Shown: piece after piece, positions 8,639 to 19,058 of the stretch | Layout: every line of letters starts with the position of its first letter | Numbering within the stretch: position 1 is the stretch's first letter | From: Nitriliruptoria bacterium | Lineage (GTDB): Bacteria > Actinomycetota > Nitriliruptoria > Euzebyales > Egibacteraceae | Assembly (NCBI GenBank): GCA_003550425.1 | Contig: PUKE01000262.1 | Location: 1-41,465, forward strand | Length of the DNA: 41,465 nucleotides | Direction: 5' to 3' | Position numbers and translations under genes: made by a program | Notes under the pieces: generated by a model | The model's database searches: none | Told to the model about the DNA's origin: nothing | The model's input: only the letters and a program-made list of their open reading frames with translations

Positions 8639-9751
8639 ATGAAGTTTCGCGCCGAGCGCTCGGAGTTCGCCGACGCGGTCGCCTGGGCCCTGCGCAGCGT
8701 GGGCTCACGCGCCACGCTGCCCGCGCTGTCGGGCGTGCTGTTGGACGCCCAGGGCGATGAGCTCCACCTCTCCTCCACCGACCTGGAGCTGTCGGGGACC
8801 CTGCGCCTGCCGGTCCAGGTCGAGCAGGAGGGACGCGCGCTGGTGCCAGGACGCCTGCTCGGCGACATCGTGCGGACCCTCCCGAACGCCGCCGTGGAGG
8901 CCGCGGTCGATGACGACGTGCTCCAGCTCACCTGCGGGCGCGCCAGCTTCGCGCTGCGCCTGATGCCCGCCGAGGACTTCCCGGCCCTCGCCCGTCCCGC
9001 CGAGGACGCCGCCGAGGCCACCCTGAAGTCCGAGGTGTTCGCCACGACCGTCACCCAGGTCGGGCGGGCGGCCAGCAGCGACGAGCACCGCCCCGCGCTC
9101 ACCGGGGTGCACCTATCCACCGCCGATGGCGTGCTGACCGCGGCGGCGACCGACTCGTACCGGCTGGCGGTCCGCTCGGTGCCCTGGGACGCCGCGGTGG
9201 ACGCGCAGGCGCTGATCCCGCGTCGGGCCCTGGACGAGGGCCGCCGGGCAGCGGAGTCGCTGGGCGCGGACGTGCACCTGCTGCTCGAGGCCTCCCAAGC
9301 CACGATCAGCCTGCCGGACCGTCGCCTGACCACCCGGCTGCTGGAGGCGAGCTTCCCGGAGTACCAGAACCTCATCCCCGACACCACCGAGCGTCGTCTG
9401 CGCGTGGATCGCGCGGCACTGCTGGAGACCGTCAAGCGCGTGGCCGTCGTGGGCGAGGCCAACACGAGCGCCACGCCCGTGACGCTGTCGCTGACCGGCG
9501 ACACCGTCGAGGTGACCGCTGGGAGCGGTGAGGTCGGCAAGGCCGAGGAGGCCCTGCCGGGCGAGCTCGAGGGCGAGCCGCTCCAGATCGGCTTCAACCC
9601 CCGCTACCTCTCCGACGGGCTGGAGGTCGCTGGCGGCGAGGAGGTCACCCTCGAGTTCCGCGACGAGCTCAAGCCGGCGGTCCTGCGGCCCGCGGCCGAG
9701 CCAGAGGACGGCGGCGACTTCCTCTATCTCCTCATGCCCGTGCGCCTGTGA
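8639..9751 (+). CDS. dnaN: DNA polymerase III beta sliding clamp
   Basis: The 370-residue product has the normal length for a clamp monomer with three repeated folds, which encircles DNA as a dimer and tethers polymerase III and repair factors. Family landmarks are the opening MKFRAERSEFADAVAWALRS, the GVLLDAQGDELHLSSTDLEL strand pair, TDSYRLAVR in the second domain (about 172-180), the SFPEYQNLIP loop (237-246) and the invariant C-terminus YLLMPVRL. The start ATG is preceded by GGAGGA at 8633 or so. It sits directly after oriC and is followed by recF with a 40-bp gap. Confidence 0.97.
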   Translation: MKFRAERSEFADAVAWALRSVGSRATLPALSGVLLDAQGDELHLSSTDLELSGTLRLPVQVEQEGRALVPGRLLGDIVRTLPNAAVEAAVDDDVLQLTCGRASFALRLMPAEDFPALARPAEDAAEATLKSEVFATTVTQVGRAASSDEHRPALTGVHLSTADGVLTAAATDSYRLAVRSVPWDAAVDAQALIPRRALDEGRRAAESLGADVHLLLEASQATISLPDRRLTTRLLEASFPEYQNLIPDTTERRLRVDRAALLETVKRVAVVGEANTSATPVTLSLTGDTVEVTAGSGEVGKAEEALPGELEGEPLQIGFNPRYLSDGLEVAGGEEVTLEFRDELKPAVLRPAAEPEDGGDFLYLLMPVRL

Positions 9752-9791
9752 GAGGACGGGCGGTGCCCGAGCGCGCCGTCGGCGGGCGCTG

Positions 9792-10997
9792 ATGCACGTC
9801 GAGCGCTTGGAGCTGATCGACTTCCGCAGCTATCACCACGCGGTGGTCGACCTGCAGCCCGGCCCGCAGGTGCTGGTCGGGCCCAACGGGGTCGGCAAGA
9901 CCAACGTCCTGGAGGCCTTGCACGTCCTGGCCGCTGGCGGCAGCCATCGCGTTGGCGGCGACGAGGCGCTGGTGCGCGAGGGCGCCCAGGAGGCGGTGCT
10001 GAGGGCCTGGACGCGCGACCGGGAGGGACGCGGCCAGGAGGTGAGCCTCGCGCTGCGCCCCGGGGGCCGCAACGTCGCGCGGGTCGACGGCGCGGGGGTG
10101 CCGCGCCTGCGCGACGCGCTCGGGCGGGTGCGCGTGGTGCTCTTCGCGCCCGAGGACCTCGCCCTGGTGCGGGGGGACCCGGCCGACCGTCGCCGGTTCC
10201 TGGACCAGCTCCTCGCGCAGCGGCGACCTGCCTACCACGCCGCGCGCCAGGAGTTCGAGCGCGCCCTGCGCCAGCGCAACGCGCTGCTGCGCCAGCAGCG
10301 CCTCGGCGACCCAGCCGCGCAGGCGGGGCTGCCGACCTGGACCGAGGCCGTGGCCACCACCGGCGCGCGCCTGGTGGCTGCCCGCCTCCTCGCGTGCCAT
10401 GCGCTCGCCGACCCCTTCGCCGCGCGGGCGGCCGAGCTGGCCGGCGGGGCCCCCGGTGCGACCCCGGGGCTCGCCTACCGCCTGAGCACCGATCGGGTGG
10501 AGGTGGCCGATGGCGGCGTGCAGGAGGTCGATCCCCAAGGCCTGGCGCGCGAGCTGGCCGAGGGGATGCGCGAGCGGGCGGAGGAGGAGCGCGAGCGCGC
10601 CACCACGCTCGTGGGCCCGCATCGCGACGAGCTGCGCATCGACCTGGACGGGCGTCCCGCCCGGTCCCACGCCAGCCAGGGGGAGGCGTGGACGCTGGCC
10701 CTGGCGCTGCGGCTGGCGGCGCGCGAGGTCCTGGAGGAGGTGGGCGAGGAGCCGGTGGTGCTGCTCGACGACGTCTTCAGCGAGCTCGACGATGGTCGGC
10801 GTGCCCGGCTGGCCGCCTGGTGTGGTCGCGCCGAGCAGGTCGTCGTCACCGCGGCGGTCGAGGGCGACGTGCCGCTGGGCGGTCCGCGCCTGCTGGTGCG
10901 GCCGGGGGAGGTGCAGGCGTCCACGGGGCCAGACGAGCACCGTGAGGCTCGGGGAGAGGGTGACCACGGCGACCCTGGCCAGAAGGAGCGCCCATGA
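9792..10997 (+). CDS. recF: DNA replication and repair protein RecF
   Basis: The 401-residue protein is an SMC-like ATPase that works with RecO and RecR to load RecA at gapped DNA. It begins MHVERLELIDFRSYHHAVVD, has Walker A GPNGVGKT at residues 30-37, the signature region ASQGEAWTLALALRLA (about 296-311) and Walker B PVVLLDDVFSELD (about 320-333). The ATG was fixed by homology; the frame stays open upstream into dnaN. A charged tail of about 20 residues (EHREARGEGDHGDPGQ) is lineage-specific. It overlaps the DUF721 gene by four bases (ATGA), so the two are probably coupled. Confidence 0.96.
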   Translation: MHVERLELIDFRSYHHAVVDLQPGPQVLVGPNGVGKTNVLEALHVLAAGGSHRVGGDEALVREGAQEAVLRAWTRDREGRGQEVSLALRPGGRNVARVDGAGVPRLRDALGRVRVVLFAPEDLALVRGDPADRRRFLDQLLAQRRPAYHAARQEFERALRQRNALLRQQRLGDPAAQAGLPTWTEAVATTGARLVAARLLACHALADPFAARAAELAGGAPGATPGLAYRLSTDRVEVADGGVQEVDPQGLARELAEGMRERAEEERERATTLVGPHRDELRIDLDGRPARSHASQGEAWTLALALRLAAREVLEEVGEEPVVLLDDVFSELDDGRRARLAAWCGRAEQVVVTAAVEGDVPLGGPRLLVRPGEVQASTGPDEHREARGEGDHGDPGQKERP

Positions 10998-11365
10998 GCC
11001 GCCGCTCGCGACGCCGCCCCGAGGATCCCCAGGAACCCCAGGCGCCCTCGCCCCTGGGTGGCGTGCTCGGCGAGCTGGCCCGCCGTCGCGGCTGGGACGA
11101 CCGGCTGCGTGATGCCGCCATCCACCAGCACTGGGAGGACATCGCCGGAGCGGACCTCGCTCGCCGGGCCCGTCCGGTGCGCCTGCACGGCGGGGTGCTG
11201 GTGGTGCGCGCCGAGTCGGCGGCGTGGGCCGGCCAGCTGCGCTACCTCGTGGGCGACCTCCAGCGACGCGCCAACGAGGTGCTCGGGGAGCGCCGCGTCG
11301 AGCGCGTCCGGATCGTCACTGGCGGACCCGAGCCGGGTGGGCCGAGCCACCGCGACCCGGCGTGA
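10994..11365 (+). CDS. DUF721 (DciA-like) protein
   Basis: This 123-residue protein carries a DUF721 domain, the same superfamily as DciA, which loads the replicative helicase in bacteria that lack DnaC/DnaI. After a basic N-terminus (RRSRRRPED) comes the core with HQHWEDIAGADLARRARPVR and the beta-hairpin GGVLVVRAESAAWAGQLRYL. Mycobacterial and streptomycete homologues lie at exactly this place between recF and gyrB. A function as helicase operator follows from the family; nothing in the sequence proves it. The start overlaps the recF stop. Confidence 0.88.
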   Translation: MSRRSRRRPEDPQEPQAPSPLGGVLGELARRRGWDDRLRDAAIHQHWEDIAGADLARRARPVRLHGGVLVVRAESAAWAGQLRYLVGDLQRRANEVLGERRVERVRIVTGGPEPGGPSHRDPA

Positions 11366-11439
11366 CGGTGGCGCGCGATCCTGCGCGATCCACCCGGTCG
11401 CGATCGGCGCCGAATCCTGCGCTGACCTGCGACGACGCC

Positions 11440-11480
11440 TGTGGACGAGCCGATCGTGCGACTCCCCGCTGTGGTAGCAT
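11440..11480 (+). promoter_or_regulatory. Candidate gyrB promoter with DnaA-box-like site
   Basis: In the 215-bp gap before gyrB, TGGTAGCAT carries an extended -10 (TAGCAT, 11475-11480) without a convincing -35. A DnaA-box-like nonamer TGTGGACGA lies at 11440-11448, partly where RNA polymerase would sit. The predicted leader is about 95 nt. This is a motif-level call only. Confidence 0.3.
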
Positions 11481-11487
11481 GGCCTGA

Positions 11488-13566
<2,079 letters not shown>

Positions 13567-13630
13567 CCCGAGCCGGTGCTCGCTGGCGCGACCCCGCAGC
13601 CGGCGCACCCGCGGCATGGACGGAGCAGGC

Positions 13631-16243
13631 GTGAGCGACGACCCGAACCAGCCACCGCTGGAGGCCGACCCCGAGCCCGAGGAGGGCGCGGTCCGCAGCC
13701 ACGTGGAGCCGGTCGAGATCGAGACCGAGCTCCAGCGCTCGTACCTCGACTACGCGATGAGCGTCATCGTGGGCCGGGCGCTGCCCGACGTGCGCGACGG
13801 CTTCAAGCCGGTGCATCGGCGGATCCTGTTCGCGATGCACGAGGGCGGCATGCGCGCCGGGACCCAGCACCGCAAGTCCGCGGCCGCCGTCGGCGACGTG
13901 ATGAAGAAGTACCACCCGCACGGGGACGCGGCGATCTACGACGCCCTGGTGCGCATGGGCCAGGACTGGGCCATCCGGTACCCCCTCATCGACCCGCACG
14001 GCAACTTCGGCTCGGTGGACGGCGACCCGCCCGCAGCGATGCGCTACACCGAGGCGCGCCTGTCGCCGATCGCCATGGAGCTGCTGCGCGACATCGACGA
14101 GGAGACCGTCGACTTCGCCGACAACTACGACGGGCAGGAGCAGGAGCCGCTGGTGCTGCCCAGCCGGTTCCCCAACCTGCTGGTCAACGGCTCGAGCGGC
14201 ATCGCCGTGGGGATGGCCACCAACATCCCGCCCCACAACCTCGGGGAGATGGTCGACGCCATCACCGCCCAGATCCACGATCCCGAGATCACCCTCGACG
14301 AGCTGATGCGCCACGTCCCCGCGCCAGACTTCCCCACGGGTGCGGAGATCGTCGGCGTCCAGGGGATCCGCGACGCCTACGAGACGGGCCGTGGGACGAT
14401 CCGCATGCGCGCGGTCACCGAGATCGAGGAGGATCGGCGCGGCAAGCAGCGCATCGTCGTCACCGAGCTGCCCTACCAGGTGAACAAGGCGACGCTGGCC
14501 TCGAAGATCGCCGAGCTCGTCAGCAGCAAGCGCATCGCGGGGATCTCCGACGTCACCGACGAGTCCAACCGCGAGGGCATCCGCCTGATCATCGAGCTCA
14601 AGCGCGACGCCAACGCGCAGGTCGTGCTCAACCAGCTCTACAAGCAGACCCAGCTGCAGGACTCCTTCGGGGTCATCAACCTCGCGCTGGTCGACGAGGT
14701 GCCGCGCACCCTCGGCCTCAAGGACACGATCCAGCACTACATCGACCACCAGGTCGACGTCATCGAGCGACGCACCCGCTACCGGCTGCGCAAGGCCGAG
14801 GAGCGCGCGCACGTGCTCGAGGGGCTGATCGTGGCCCTCGACGACCTCGACGGCGTGATCGACCTGATCCGCAACGCGCCCTCGGCCGATGAGGCGCTCG
14901 GGCAGCTGCAGGCGCGCTACGAGCTCTCCGAGATCCAGGCGCGGGCGATCCTCGACATGCAGCTGCGCCGCCTGGCCGCCCTGGAGCGCCAGCGCATCCT
15001 CGACGAGTACGAGGAGCTCACCGCGCGGATCGCCGACCTGCGCGACATCCTCGCCAAGCCCGAGCGCGTGCGGCAGATCATCGTCGACGAGCTCGCCGAG
15101 GTCCGCCAGCGGTTCGCCGATGCGCGTCGCACGCGGGTGGTGCCGGGCGAGGGCGACCTCGCCATGGAGGACCTCATCGCGCGCGAGGACGTCGTGGTCA
15201 CCCTGACCCGGGCGGGCTACGTCAAGCGCGTGCGCATGGCCGAGTACCGGCCGCAGCGCCGCGGCGGCCGCGGCGTGTCGGGCACGGCGCTGCGCGAGGA
15301 CGACCTGGTCCGCGACCTGTTCGTCACCACCACCCACCACTGGCTGCTGTTCTTCACCAACCAGGGGCGGGTGCATCGCGTGCGCGCCTGGCAGGTCCCC
15401 GAGAAGTCGCGGACCGCGCGTGGCACCTACGTGGCCAACGTCGAGGGCCTCGAGCTCGAGCCCGGCGAGACCGTCGCCGCGGTGGTGGCCGTGGACCAGA
15501 TCACCGAGGAGGACGACCGCCACCTGCTGTTCGCCACGCGCCGGGGCATCGTCAAGCGCACCCCGCTGCACGCCTACGACTCGCCGCGCACCACCCTCAT
15601 CGCCGTGCGCCTGCGCGAGGACGACGAGCTGATCGGCGCCCAGATCACCACCGGCTCCGACGACGTGCTGCTCGTCAGCCGCCGAGCGATGGCGATCCGG
15701 TTCAACGAGCAGGACGTGCGCCCCACCGGCCGCGACACCTCCGGCGTCATCGGCATGAGCCTGTCGGAGGGCGACGAGCTGCTGTCCATGACCACCGCGG
15801 TCGAGCAGGGGCAGCTGCTGGTGGTCACCGACGCCGGCTACGGCAAGCGCACCCCCTTGGAGCACTACCCGCTCCAGCGTCGCGGCGGCAAGGGCGTGCT
15901 GACCGCGCGGCTGGTGGAGGAGCGCGGGGGACTGGTCGGCGCCCTGGTCGTCAGCCACGACCAGGAGGTCTTCCTGATCACCGAGAGCGGCACGATCATC
16001 CGCACCCAGGTCGCCGACGTCCGCCCGACCGGACGCGCGACCCAGGGCGTGCGGCTGATGCGCCCGCGCGAGGGCCGCGTCGCCGCGCTGGCCCCCGTGA
16101 TCGACCACGGCGAGGCCGAGAGCGCCGCCGAGGACGCAGCGCAGGACGACCACGCCGACGCGCCAGCCGAGCCGGCGCACGAGGCTGCCGCCGAGCCGCG
16201 CAACGAGGACGCCCACGAGGCCGCCCCCGAGGAGGGGGCGTAG
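13631..16243 (+). CDS. gyrA: DNA gyrase subunit A
   Basis: The 870-residue product is the breakage-reunion subunit. The catalytic tyrosine is Tyr139 in [11 protein letters not shown]. The quinolone-resistance region reads [18 protein letters not shown], with Ala100 and Ala101 at the positions of E. coli Ser83/Ala84 and Asp104 at Asp87. The C-terminal six-bladed DNA-wrapping domain contains the GyrA-box [13 protein letters not shown] (about 538-550), needed for wrapping, and [11 protein letters not shown] later. A lineage-specific tail rich in Ala, Glu, Asp and His follows. I chose the GTG at 13631, which has GGAG five bases upstream; an ATG at 13616 would add five residues but has no ribosome-binding site. 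Confidence 0.97.
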   Translation: MSDDPNQPPLEADPEPEEGAVRSHVEPVEIETELQRSYLDYAMSVIVGRALPDVRDGFKPVHRRILFAMHEGGMRAGTQHRKSAAAVGDVMKKYHPHGDAAIYDALVRMGQDWAIRYPLIDPHGNFGSVDGDPPAAMRYTEARLSPIAMELLRDIDEETVDFADNYDGQEQEPLVLPSRFPNLLVNGSSGIAVGMATNIPPHNLGEMVDAITAQIHDPEITLDELMRHVPAPDFPTGAEIVGVQGIRDAYETGRGTIRMRAVTEIEEDRRGKQRIVVTELPYQVNKATLASKIAELVSSKRIAGISDVTDESNREGIRLIIELKRDANAQVVLNQLYKQTQLQDSFGVINLALVDEVPRTLGLKDTIQHYIDHQVDVIERRTRYRLRKAEERAHVLEGLIVALDDLDGVIDLIRNAPSADEALGQLQARYELSEIQARAILDMQLRRLAALERQRILDEYEELTARIADLRDILAKPERVRQIIVDELAEVRQRFADARRTRVVPGEGDLAMEDLIAREDVVVTLTRAGYVKRVRMAEYRPQRRGGRGVSGTALREDDLVRDLFVTTTHHWLLFFTNQGRVHRVRAWQVPEKSRTARGTYVANVEGLELEPGETVAAVVAVDQITEEDDRHLLFATRRGIVKRTPLHAYDSPRTTLIAVRLREDDELIGAQITTGSDDVLLVSRRAMAIRFNEQDVRPTGRDTSGVIGMSLSEGDELLSMTTAVEQGQLLVVTDAGYGKRTPLEHYPLQRRGGKGVLTARLVEERGGLVGALVVSHDQEVFLITESGTIIRTQVADVRPTGRATQGVRLMRPREGRVAALAPVIDHGEAESAAEDAAQDDHADAPAEPAHEAAAEPRNEDAHEAAPEEGA

Positions 16244-16264
16244 GCCCGGGCCGGCTCGCGCGCC

Positions 16265-16270
16265 TACACT
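16265..16270 (+). promoter_or_regulatory. -10 element placed for a leaderless DUF3566 transcript
   Basis: TACACT ends nine bases before the ATG at 16279, so transcription would begin at or within two bases of the start codon. There is no ribosome-binding site between. A leaderless mRNA, common in Actinobacteria, is the simplest reading; it is an inference from spacing. Confidence 0.45.
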
Positions 16271-16278
16271 GCCCGGCC

Positions 16279-16872
16279 ATGACTGGCTCATCCGGCTCCA
16301 CCGGCTCCACCGGCGAGGCGCGCGGCCGCGGCGCCCGCGCAGGCGCCCGACGCCAGGCCCGGCGCGTGGTGCGGCGCCAGGCGGTGGTGCGGCGCCTCGA
16401 TCCATGGTCGGTGCTCAAGCTCAGCCTGGTCTTCTACCTGTTCCTGCTGGTGGTGTTCCTGCTCGGCCTGGTGGTCCTGTGGGCCGTGATCGACCGCCTC
16501 GGCATCATCGACCAGGCCTTCGAGCTGATGGAGGCCGTCGACCTGCCGGTGGTCGAGCTCGATCTGCTGGGGCTCGCCCAGACGGTCGCGCTGATCGGCC
16601 TGCTCCAGGTCGTGTTCCTGACGGCCCTCAACGTGTTCCTGGCCTTCCTCTACAACCTGGTCAGCGAGCTGATCGGCGGGCTGAAGGTCACGCTCGCCGA
16701 GGAGCAGCGCGTCGCCCCGCCGGCCCAGGCTCCCACGCAGGCGCCCACGCAGGCACCCGGGCAGGCGCCGGCCCAGGCGCCCACCCAGGCGGCGCCCGCG
16801 GACACGAGCGCGCAGCACCCGCCGGGGGCGCGCGGCGCCGCTGACGCGAGCCGGACCGAGCGGCTAGACTGA
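16279..16872 (+). CDS. DUF3566 transmembrane protein
   Basis: A 197-residue membrane protein of the DUF3566 family, found after gyrA in most Actinobacteria (mycobacterial counterpart Rv0007). A Ser/Gly and Arg-rich cytoplasmic N-terminus (1-38) leads to the family signature RRLDPWSVLKLSLVFYLFLL, the first membrane helix (about 46-70), then a loop and a second helix (VALIGLLQVVFLTALNVFLAFLYNLV, about 103-128). The tail (about 148-175) is a QAPTQAP-type repeat encoded by imprecise 12-bp units. Function is not established. The C-terminal codons overlap the probable tRNA-Ile promoter. Confidence 0.9.
   Translation: MTGSSGSTGSTGEARGRGARAGARRQARRVVRRQAVVRRLDPWSVLKLSLVFYLFLLVVFLLGLVVLWAVIDRLGIIDQAFELMEAVDLPVVELDLLGLAQTVALIGLLQVVFLTALNVFLAFLYNLVSELIGGLKVTLAEEQRVAPPAQAPTQAPTQAPGQAPAQAPTQAAPADTSAQHPPGARGAADASRTERLD
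16841..16870 (+). promoter_or_regulatory. Probable tRNA-Ile promoter
   Basis: CTGACG (16841-16846) and TAGACT (16865-16870) with an 18-bp spacer lie inside the last codons of the DUF3566 gene. The start point would be near 16877, seven bases before the mature tRNA, so the primary transcript has a very short 5' leader. Confidence 0.45.
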
Positions 16873-16883
16873 CCGCTCGGCAC

Positions 16884-16958
16884 GGGCCATTAGCTCAGTC
16901 AGGTGAGAGCGCACCCCTGATAAGGGTGAGGTCCGAGGTTCAAATCCTCGATGGCCCA
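16884..16958 (+). tRNA. tRNA-Ile (anticodon GAT)
   Basis: The cloverleaf is complete. The acceptor stem GGGCCAT pairs with ATGGCCC (16951-16957), with discriminator A at 16958. The anticodon stem-loop is CACCC-CTGATAA-GGGTG with GAT at 16919-16921. The T arm contains GGTTCAAATCC. CCA is not encoded and must be added after transcription. Its position after gyrA/DUF3566 and ahead of tRNA-Ala matches other Actinobacteria. Confidence 0.97.
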
Positions 16959-16986
16959 CGCGCCGCGCCGCCGCAAAGGAGAACCC

Positions 16987-17100
16987 ATGAAGAAGGTGCT
17001 CGTCGGACTGGCCGCAGCGGTCGGCGTGGCGGCGCTGATCAAGCGCCAGCGCGACCGCGAGCTCGACGAGGCCATCTGGGAGGAGCCCGAGGAGGTCTGA
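16987..17100 (+). CDS. DLW-39-like small protein
   Basis: This 37-residue protein starts MKKVLVGLAAAVGVAALIKR, a short hydrophobic segment, and ends in an acidic tail with EAIWEEPEEV. It resembles the DLW-39 family of tiny actinobacterial proteins encoded beside these tRNAs, although the Asp-Leu-Trp signature is replaced by Ala-Ile-Trp. It is supported by a strong ribosome-binding site (AAAGGAGAA, 16975-16983) and good codon structure. It is probably a membrane-associated single-pass peptide; its role is unknown. It lies between the two tRNA genes, so it may ride on the tRNA transcript. Confidence 0.8.
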   Translation: MKKVLVGLAAAVGVAALIKRQRDRELDEAIWEEPEEV

Positions 17101-17177
17101 CCCTCCCGTGGCATCACGCGCCCTTCGCACGAGCGTCGCTGGCTGCGTGTCCCTGATCCCGGCGAGCCGCTCCGCCC

Positions 17178-17250
17178 GGGCCCTTAGCTCAGTCGGCAGA
17201 GCGCCTGCCTTGCACGCAGGAGGTCGCCGGTTCGAATCCGGCAGGGTCCA
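17178..17250 (+). tRNA. tRNA-Ala (anticodon TGC)
   Basis: The acceptor arm GGGCCCT pairs with AGGGTCC (17243-17249) and includes the G3-U70 wobble pair that identifies alanine tRNAs. The anticodon loop is CTTGCAC within CCTGC...GCAGG, anticodon TGC at 17211-17213. The T arm has the usual GGTTCGAATCC. Discriminator A is at 17250 and CCA is not encoded. Confidence 0.97.
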
Positions 17251-17338
17251 CTCGCGCGCCCCCCGACGCCGCCCGCTGCCCGTGTGCGACGCGGCGTCGC
17301 GCGGTCGACGCCGCACGGCCCCGCGAGCCTGACGCCGC

Positions 17339-17353
17339 AAGGAGCCCGCCATC
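17339..17353 (+). promoter_or_regulatory. Ribosome-binding site pointing to an ATC start
   Basis: AAGGAG (17339-17344) is followed after six bases by ATC at 17351-17353. The next in-frame GTG, at 17366, is 21 bases from this site, too far for normal initiation, and no ATG, GTG or TTG lies in between. This decides the start of the thiolase gene unless the ATC is a sequencing error for ATG. Confidence 0.6.
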
Positions 17354-18541
17354 CGCGACGCGGTCGTGTGCGAAGCCGTTCGAACCGCGGTCGGTCGGCG
17401 CGGTGGCCGCCTCGCCGGGTGGCACCCCACCGACCTGCTCGGCGCGGTCCTGGCGGGCGTGCTCGAGCGCGCCGGGGTGGATCCCGGCCACGTCGACGAC
17501 GTGCAGGCCGGCTGCGTGACGCAGGCCGGCGAGCAGGCCGCCAACGTCGCGCGCAACGCCTGGCTCGCCGCGGGCCTGCCCGAGACGGTGCCGGCGACCA
17601 CCGTCGACCGCCAGTGCGGGTCCTCGCAGCAGGCGCTGCACAACGCGGCCGCTGCGGTGGCCTCCGGGGCCCAGGACGTCGTCATCGCCGCCGGCGTCGA
17701 GTCGATGACCCGCGCGCCGATGGGCAGCGCCGCCGGCCAGGCCGACCCCTTCGGCGCGACGCTGCGCGCCCGCTACCCCGAGGGCGTGGCCGCGCAGGGC
17801 CTGAGCGCCGAGCGCATCGCGGCGCGCTGGGGGCTCACCCGAGCGGCGTGCGACGCGCTGGCGCTGGCGTCCCATCGCCGTGCCGTCGACGCGACCGATC
17901 GCGGGGACCTCGCGGGCGAGATCCTGGCGGTGACCGGCACCGATCGCGACGGGGCCGCCGTGGTCCACGCCACCGACGAGGGGATCCGCCGCGACACGTC
18001 GGCGTCGGCGCTGGCCGCGCTGCCCCCCGCGTTTCGCACCGACGCGCTGGCCTCCGCGCACCCGGGGCTCCCGTGGCTCGTCACGGCCGGCAACGCCTCA
18101 CAGGTCTCCGACGGTGCCGCGGCCCTGCTGGTGACCGCCCCGGAGGTGGCGCAGCGACTCGGCCTGACCCCGCGCTGGCGCATCCGGGCCACGACGGTGG
18201 TGGGCAGCGATCCGGTCCTGATGCTGACCGGCCCGATCCCTGCGACGCGCCGGCTGCTCGAGCGCGCCGGTCTCGCCCTCGACGACCTCGACCACATCGA
18301 GATCAACGAGGCCTTCGCCCCGGTGGTGCTGGCCTGGCAGACCGAGCTCGGCGCCGACCCCGAGCGGGTCAATCCGTTGGGCGGCGCGATCGCGCTGGGC
18401 CACCCGCTCGGCGCCTACGGGGCACGGCTGGCCACGACCCTCGCCCATGCGCTCGAGCGCACCGGCGGGCGGCTGGGGCTGCAGGTGATGTGCGAGGGCG
18501 GCGGCATGGCCAACGCCACCCTGCTGGAGCGCCTGGGCTGA
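17351..18541 (+). CDS. Thiolase (acetyl-CoA C-acyltransferase)
   Basis: This enzyme joins or cleaves acyl-CoA units (beta-oxidation or acetoacetyl-CoA formation). Counting from the ATC at 17351 it has 396 residues, and the nucleophilic cysteine in VDRQCGSSQQAL falls at position 89, the textbook position. The start region reads RDAVVCEAVRTAVGRRGG, as in relatives that begin Met-Arg-Asp/Glu-Ala. Other motifs are GVESMTRAPMG, NEAFAPVVLAW (general Asn/Glu loop), GHPLGAYGARL (catalytic His) and the C-terminal CEGGGMANATLLERL (second Cys). The alternative GTG start at 17366 gives 391 residues. Substrate length cannot be read from sequence. The zinc-ribbon membrane gene follows after 23 bp, probably cotranscribed. 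Confidence 0.92.
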   Translation: MRDAVVCEAVRTAVGRRGGRLAGWHPTDLLGAVLAGVLERAGVDPGHVDDVQAGCVTQAGEQAANVARNAWLAAGLPETVPATTVDRQCGSSQQALHNAAAAVASGAQDVVIAAGVESMTRAPMGSAAGQADPFGATLRARYPEGVAAQGLSAERIAARWGLTRAACDALALASHRRAVDATDRGDLAGEILAVTGTDRDGAAVVHATDEGIRRDTSASALAALPPAFRTDALASAHPGLPWLVTAGNASQVSDGAAALLVTAPEVAQRLGLTPRWRIRATTVVGSDPVLMLTGPIPATRRLLERAGLALDDLDHIEINEAFAPVVLAWQTELGADPERVNPLGGAIALGHPLGAYGARLATTLAHALERTGGRLGLQVMCEGGGMANATLLERLG

Positions 18542-18564
18542 CCCGGGCGAGGAGGACCGCGGCG

Positions 18565-18906
18565 ATGGGCGTGTGGGGCAAGCGGCTGGCGCTGCTGGCG
18601 CTGGTGACCGGCGCGGTGCTGTGGCTCACGGGCATCGTGCCCGGGGCCTGGGTGCTGGCGCCGCTGCTCGGCTACCTGATCCTGCGCCTGGGACTGGCGA
18701 CCTTCGGCTCGCTGGCCCGCGGGGCCGCGCACGTGCCCTCAGGTGAGCCCCAGCCCGTCGACCCCGACCGCGAGCGCGTCACCTACTGGTGCGAGGGCTG
18801 CGGCGCCGAGCTGCTGCTGCTCGTGCGGGGCACGGGGATGCCCCCTCGCCACTGCGGCGAGCGCATGCACGAGCGCGCCGAGGTCCCGCGAGACCCCCAG
18901 GCGTGA
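18565..18906 (+). CDS. Small membrane protein with zinc-ribbon tail
   Basis: A 113-residue protein of unknown function. Residues about 7-26 and 28-48 form two hydrophobic helices separated by a Pro-Gly turn; a polar linker follows and the C-terminal half is a compact metal-binding module, WCEGCGAELLLLVRGTG and PRHCGERM, with Cys76, Cys79, His96 and Cys97 as the likely ligands. Similar soluble C-terminal modules occur in many actinobacterial hypothetical proteins; the pairing with two membrane helices is what can be seen here. A GAGGAGG ribosome-binding site precedes the ATG. It follows the thiolase closely and is terminated by the hairpin at 18991-19023. Confidence 0.78.
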   Translation: MGVWGKRLALLALVTGAVLWLTGIVPGAWVLAPLLGYLILRLGLATFGSLARGAAHVPSGEPQPVDPDRERVTYWCEGCGAELLLLVRGTGMPPRHCGERMHERAEVPRDPQA

Positions 18907-18990
18907 CGTGAGTCACCTGGAGGTGCGCCTCGACCCGCCCCGTGGCCCTGAAGCACGCCGCTGTGATCGTCCAGATCCAGGATCGAGGGT

Positions 18991-19023
18991 TCCTCCACAA
19001 CCTTGTCCCCAGGTTGTGGAGGA
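18991..19023. terminator. Bidirectional hairpin terminator
   Basis: A perfect 13-bp inverted repeat, TCCTCCACAACCT (18991-19003) and AGGTTGTGGAGGA (19011-19023), encloses the 7-nt loop TGTCCCC. It stands between the convergent zinc-ribbon gene and crgA. There is no T-tract on either side, as is common in such GC-rich genomes, so termination is inferred from position and stem strength. Confidence 0.7.
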
Positions 19024-19058
19024 TCGCAGGACGCAGGGGAGGGGCGAGCGGGTGGCGG

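Noticed and set aside
6331-9597. Very long minus-strand open frame opposite dnaA and dnaN
   Set aside because: It is antisense to two certain genes, has no family similarity and reads as Arg/Ser/Pro or Gly/Val/Leu-rich low-information sequence typical of stop-poor GC-rich DNA.
17366-17368. GTG as the thiolase start
   Set aside because: It is 21 bases from the only ribosome-binding site and drops five residues conserved at the family's N-terminus. It is kept as an alternative in the annotation.
18991-19023. Hairpin as a phage attachment site or origin-type element because of its CCACAA/TTGTCC words
   Set aside because: The perfect 13-bp stem between convergent genes is best explained as a terminator, and no integrase or duplicated core was found.
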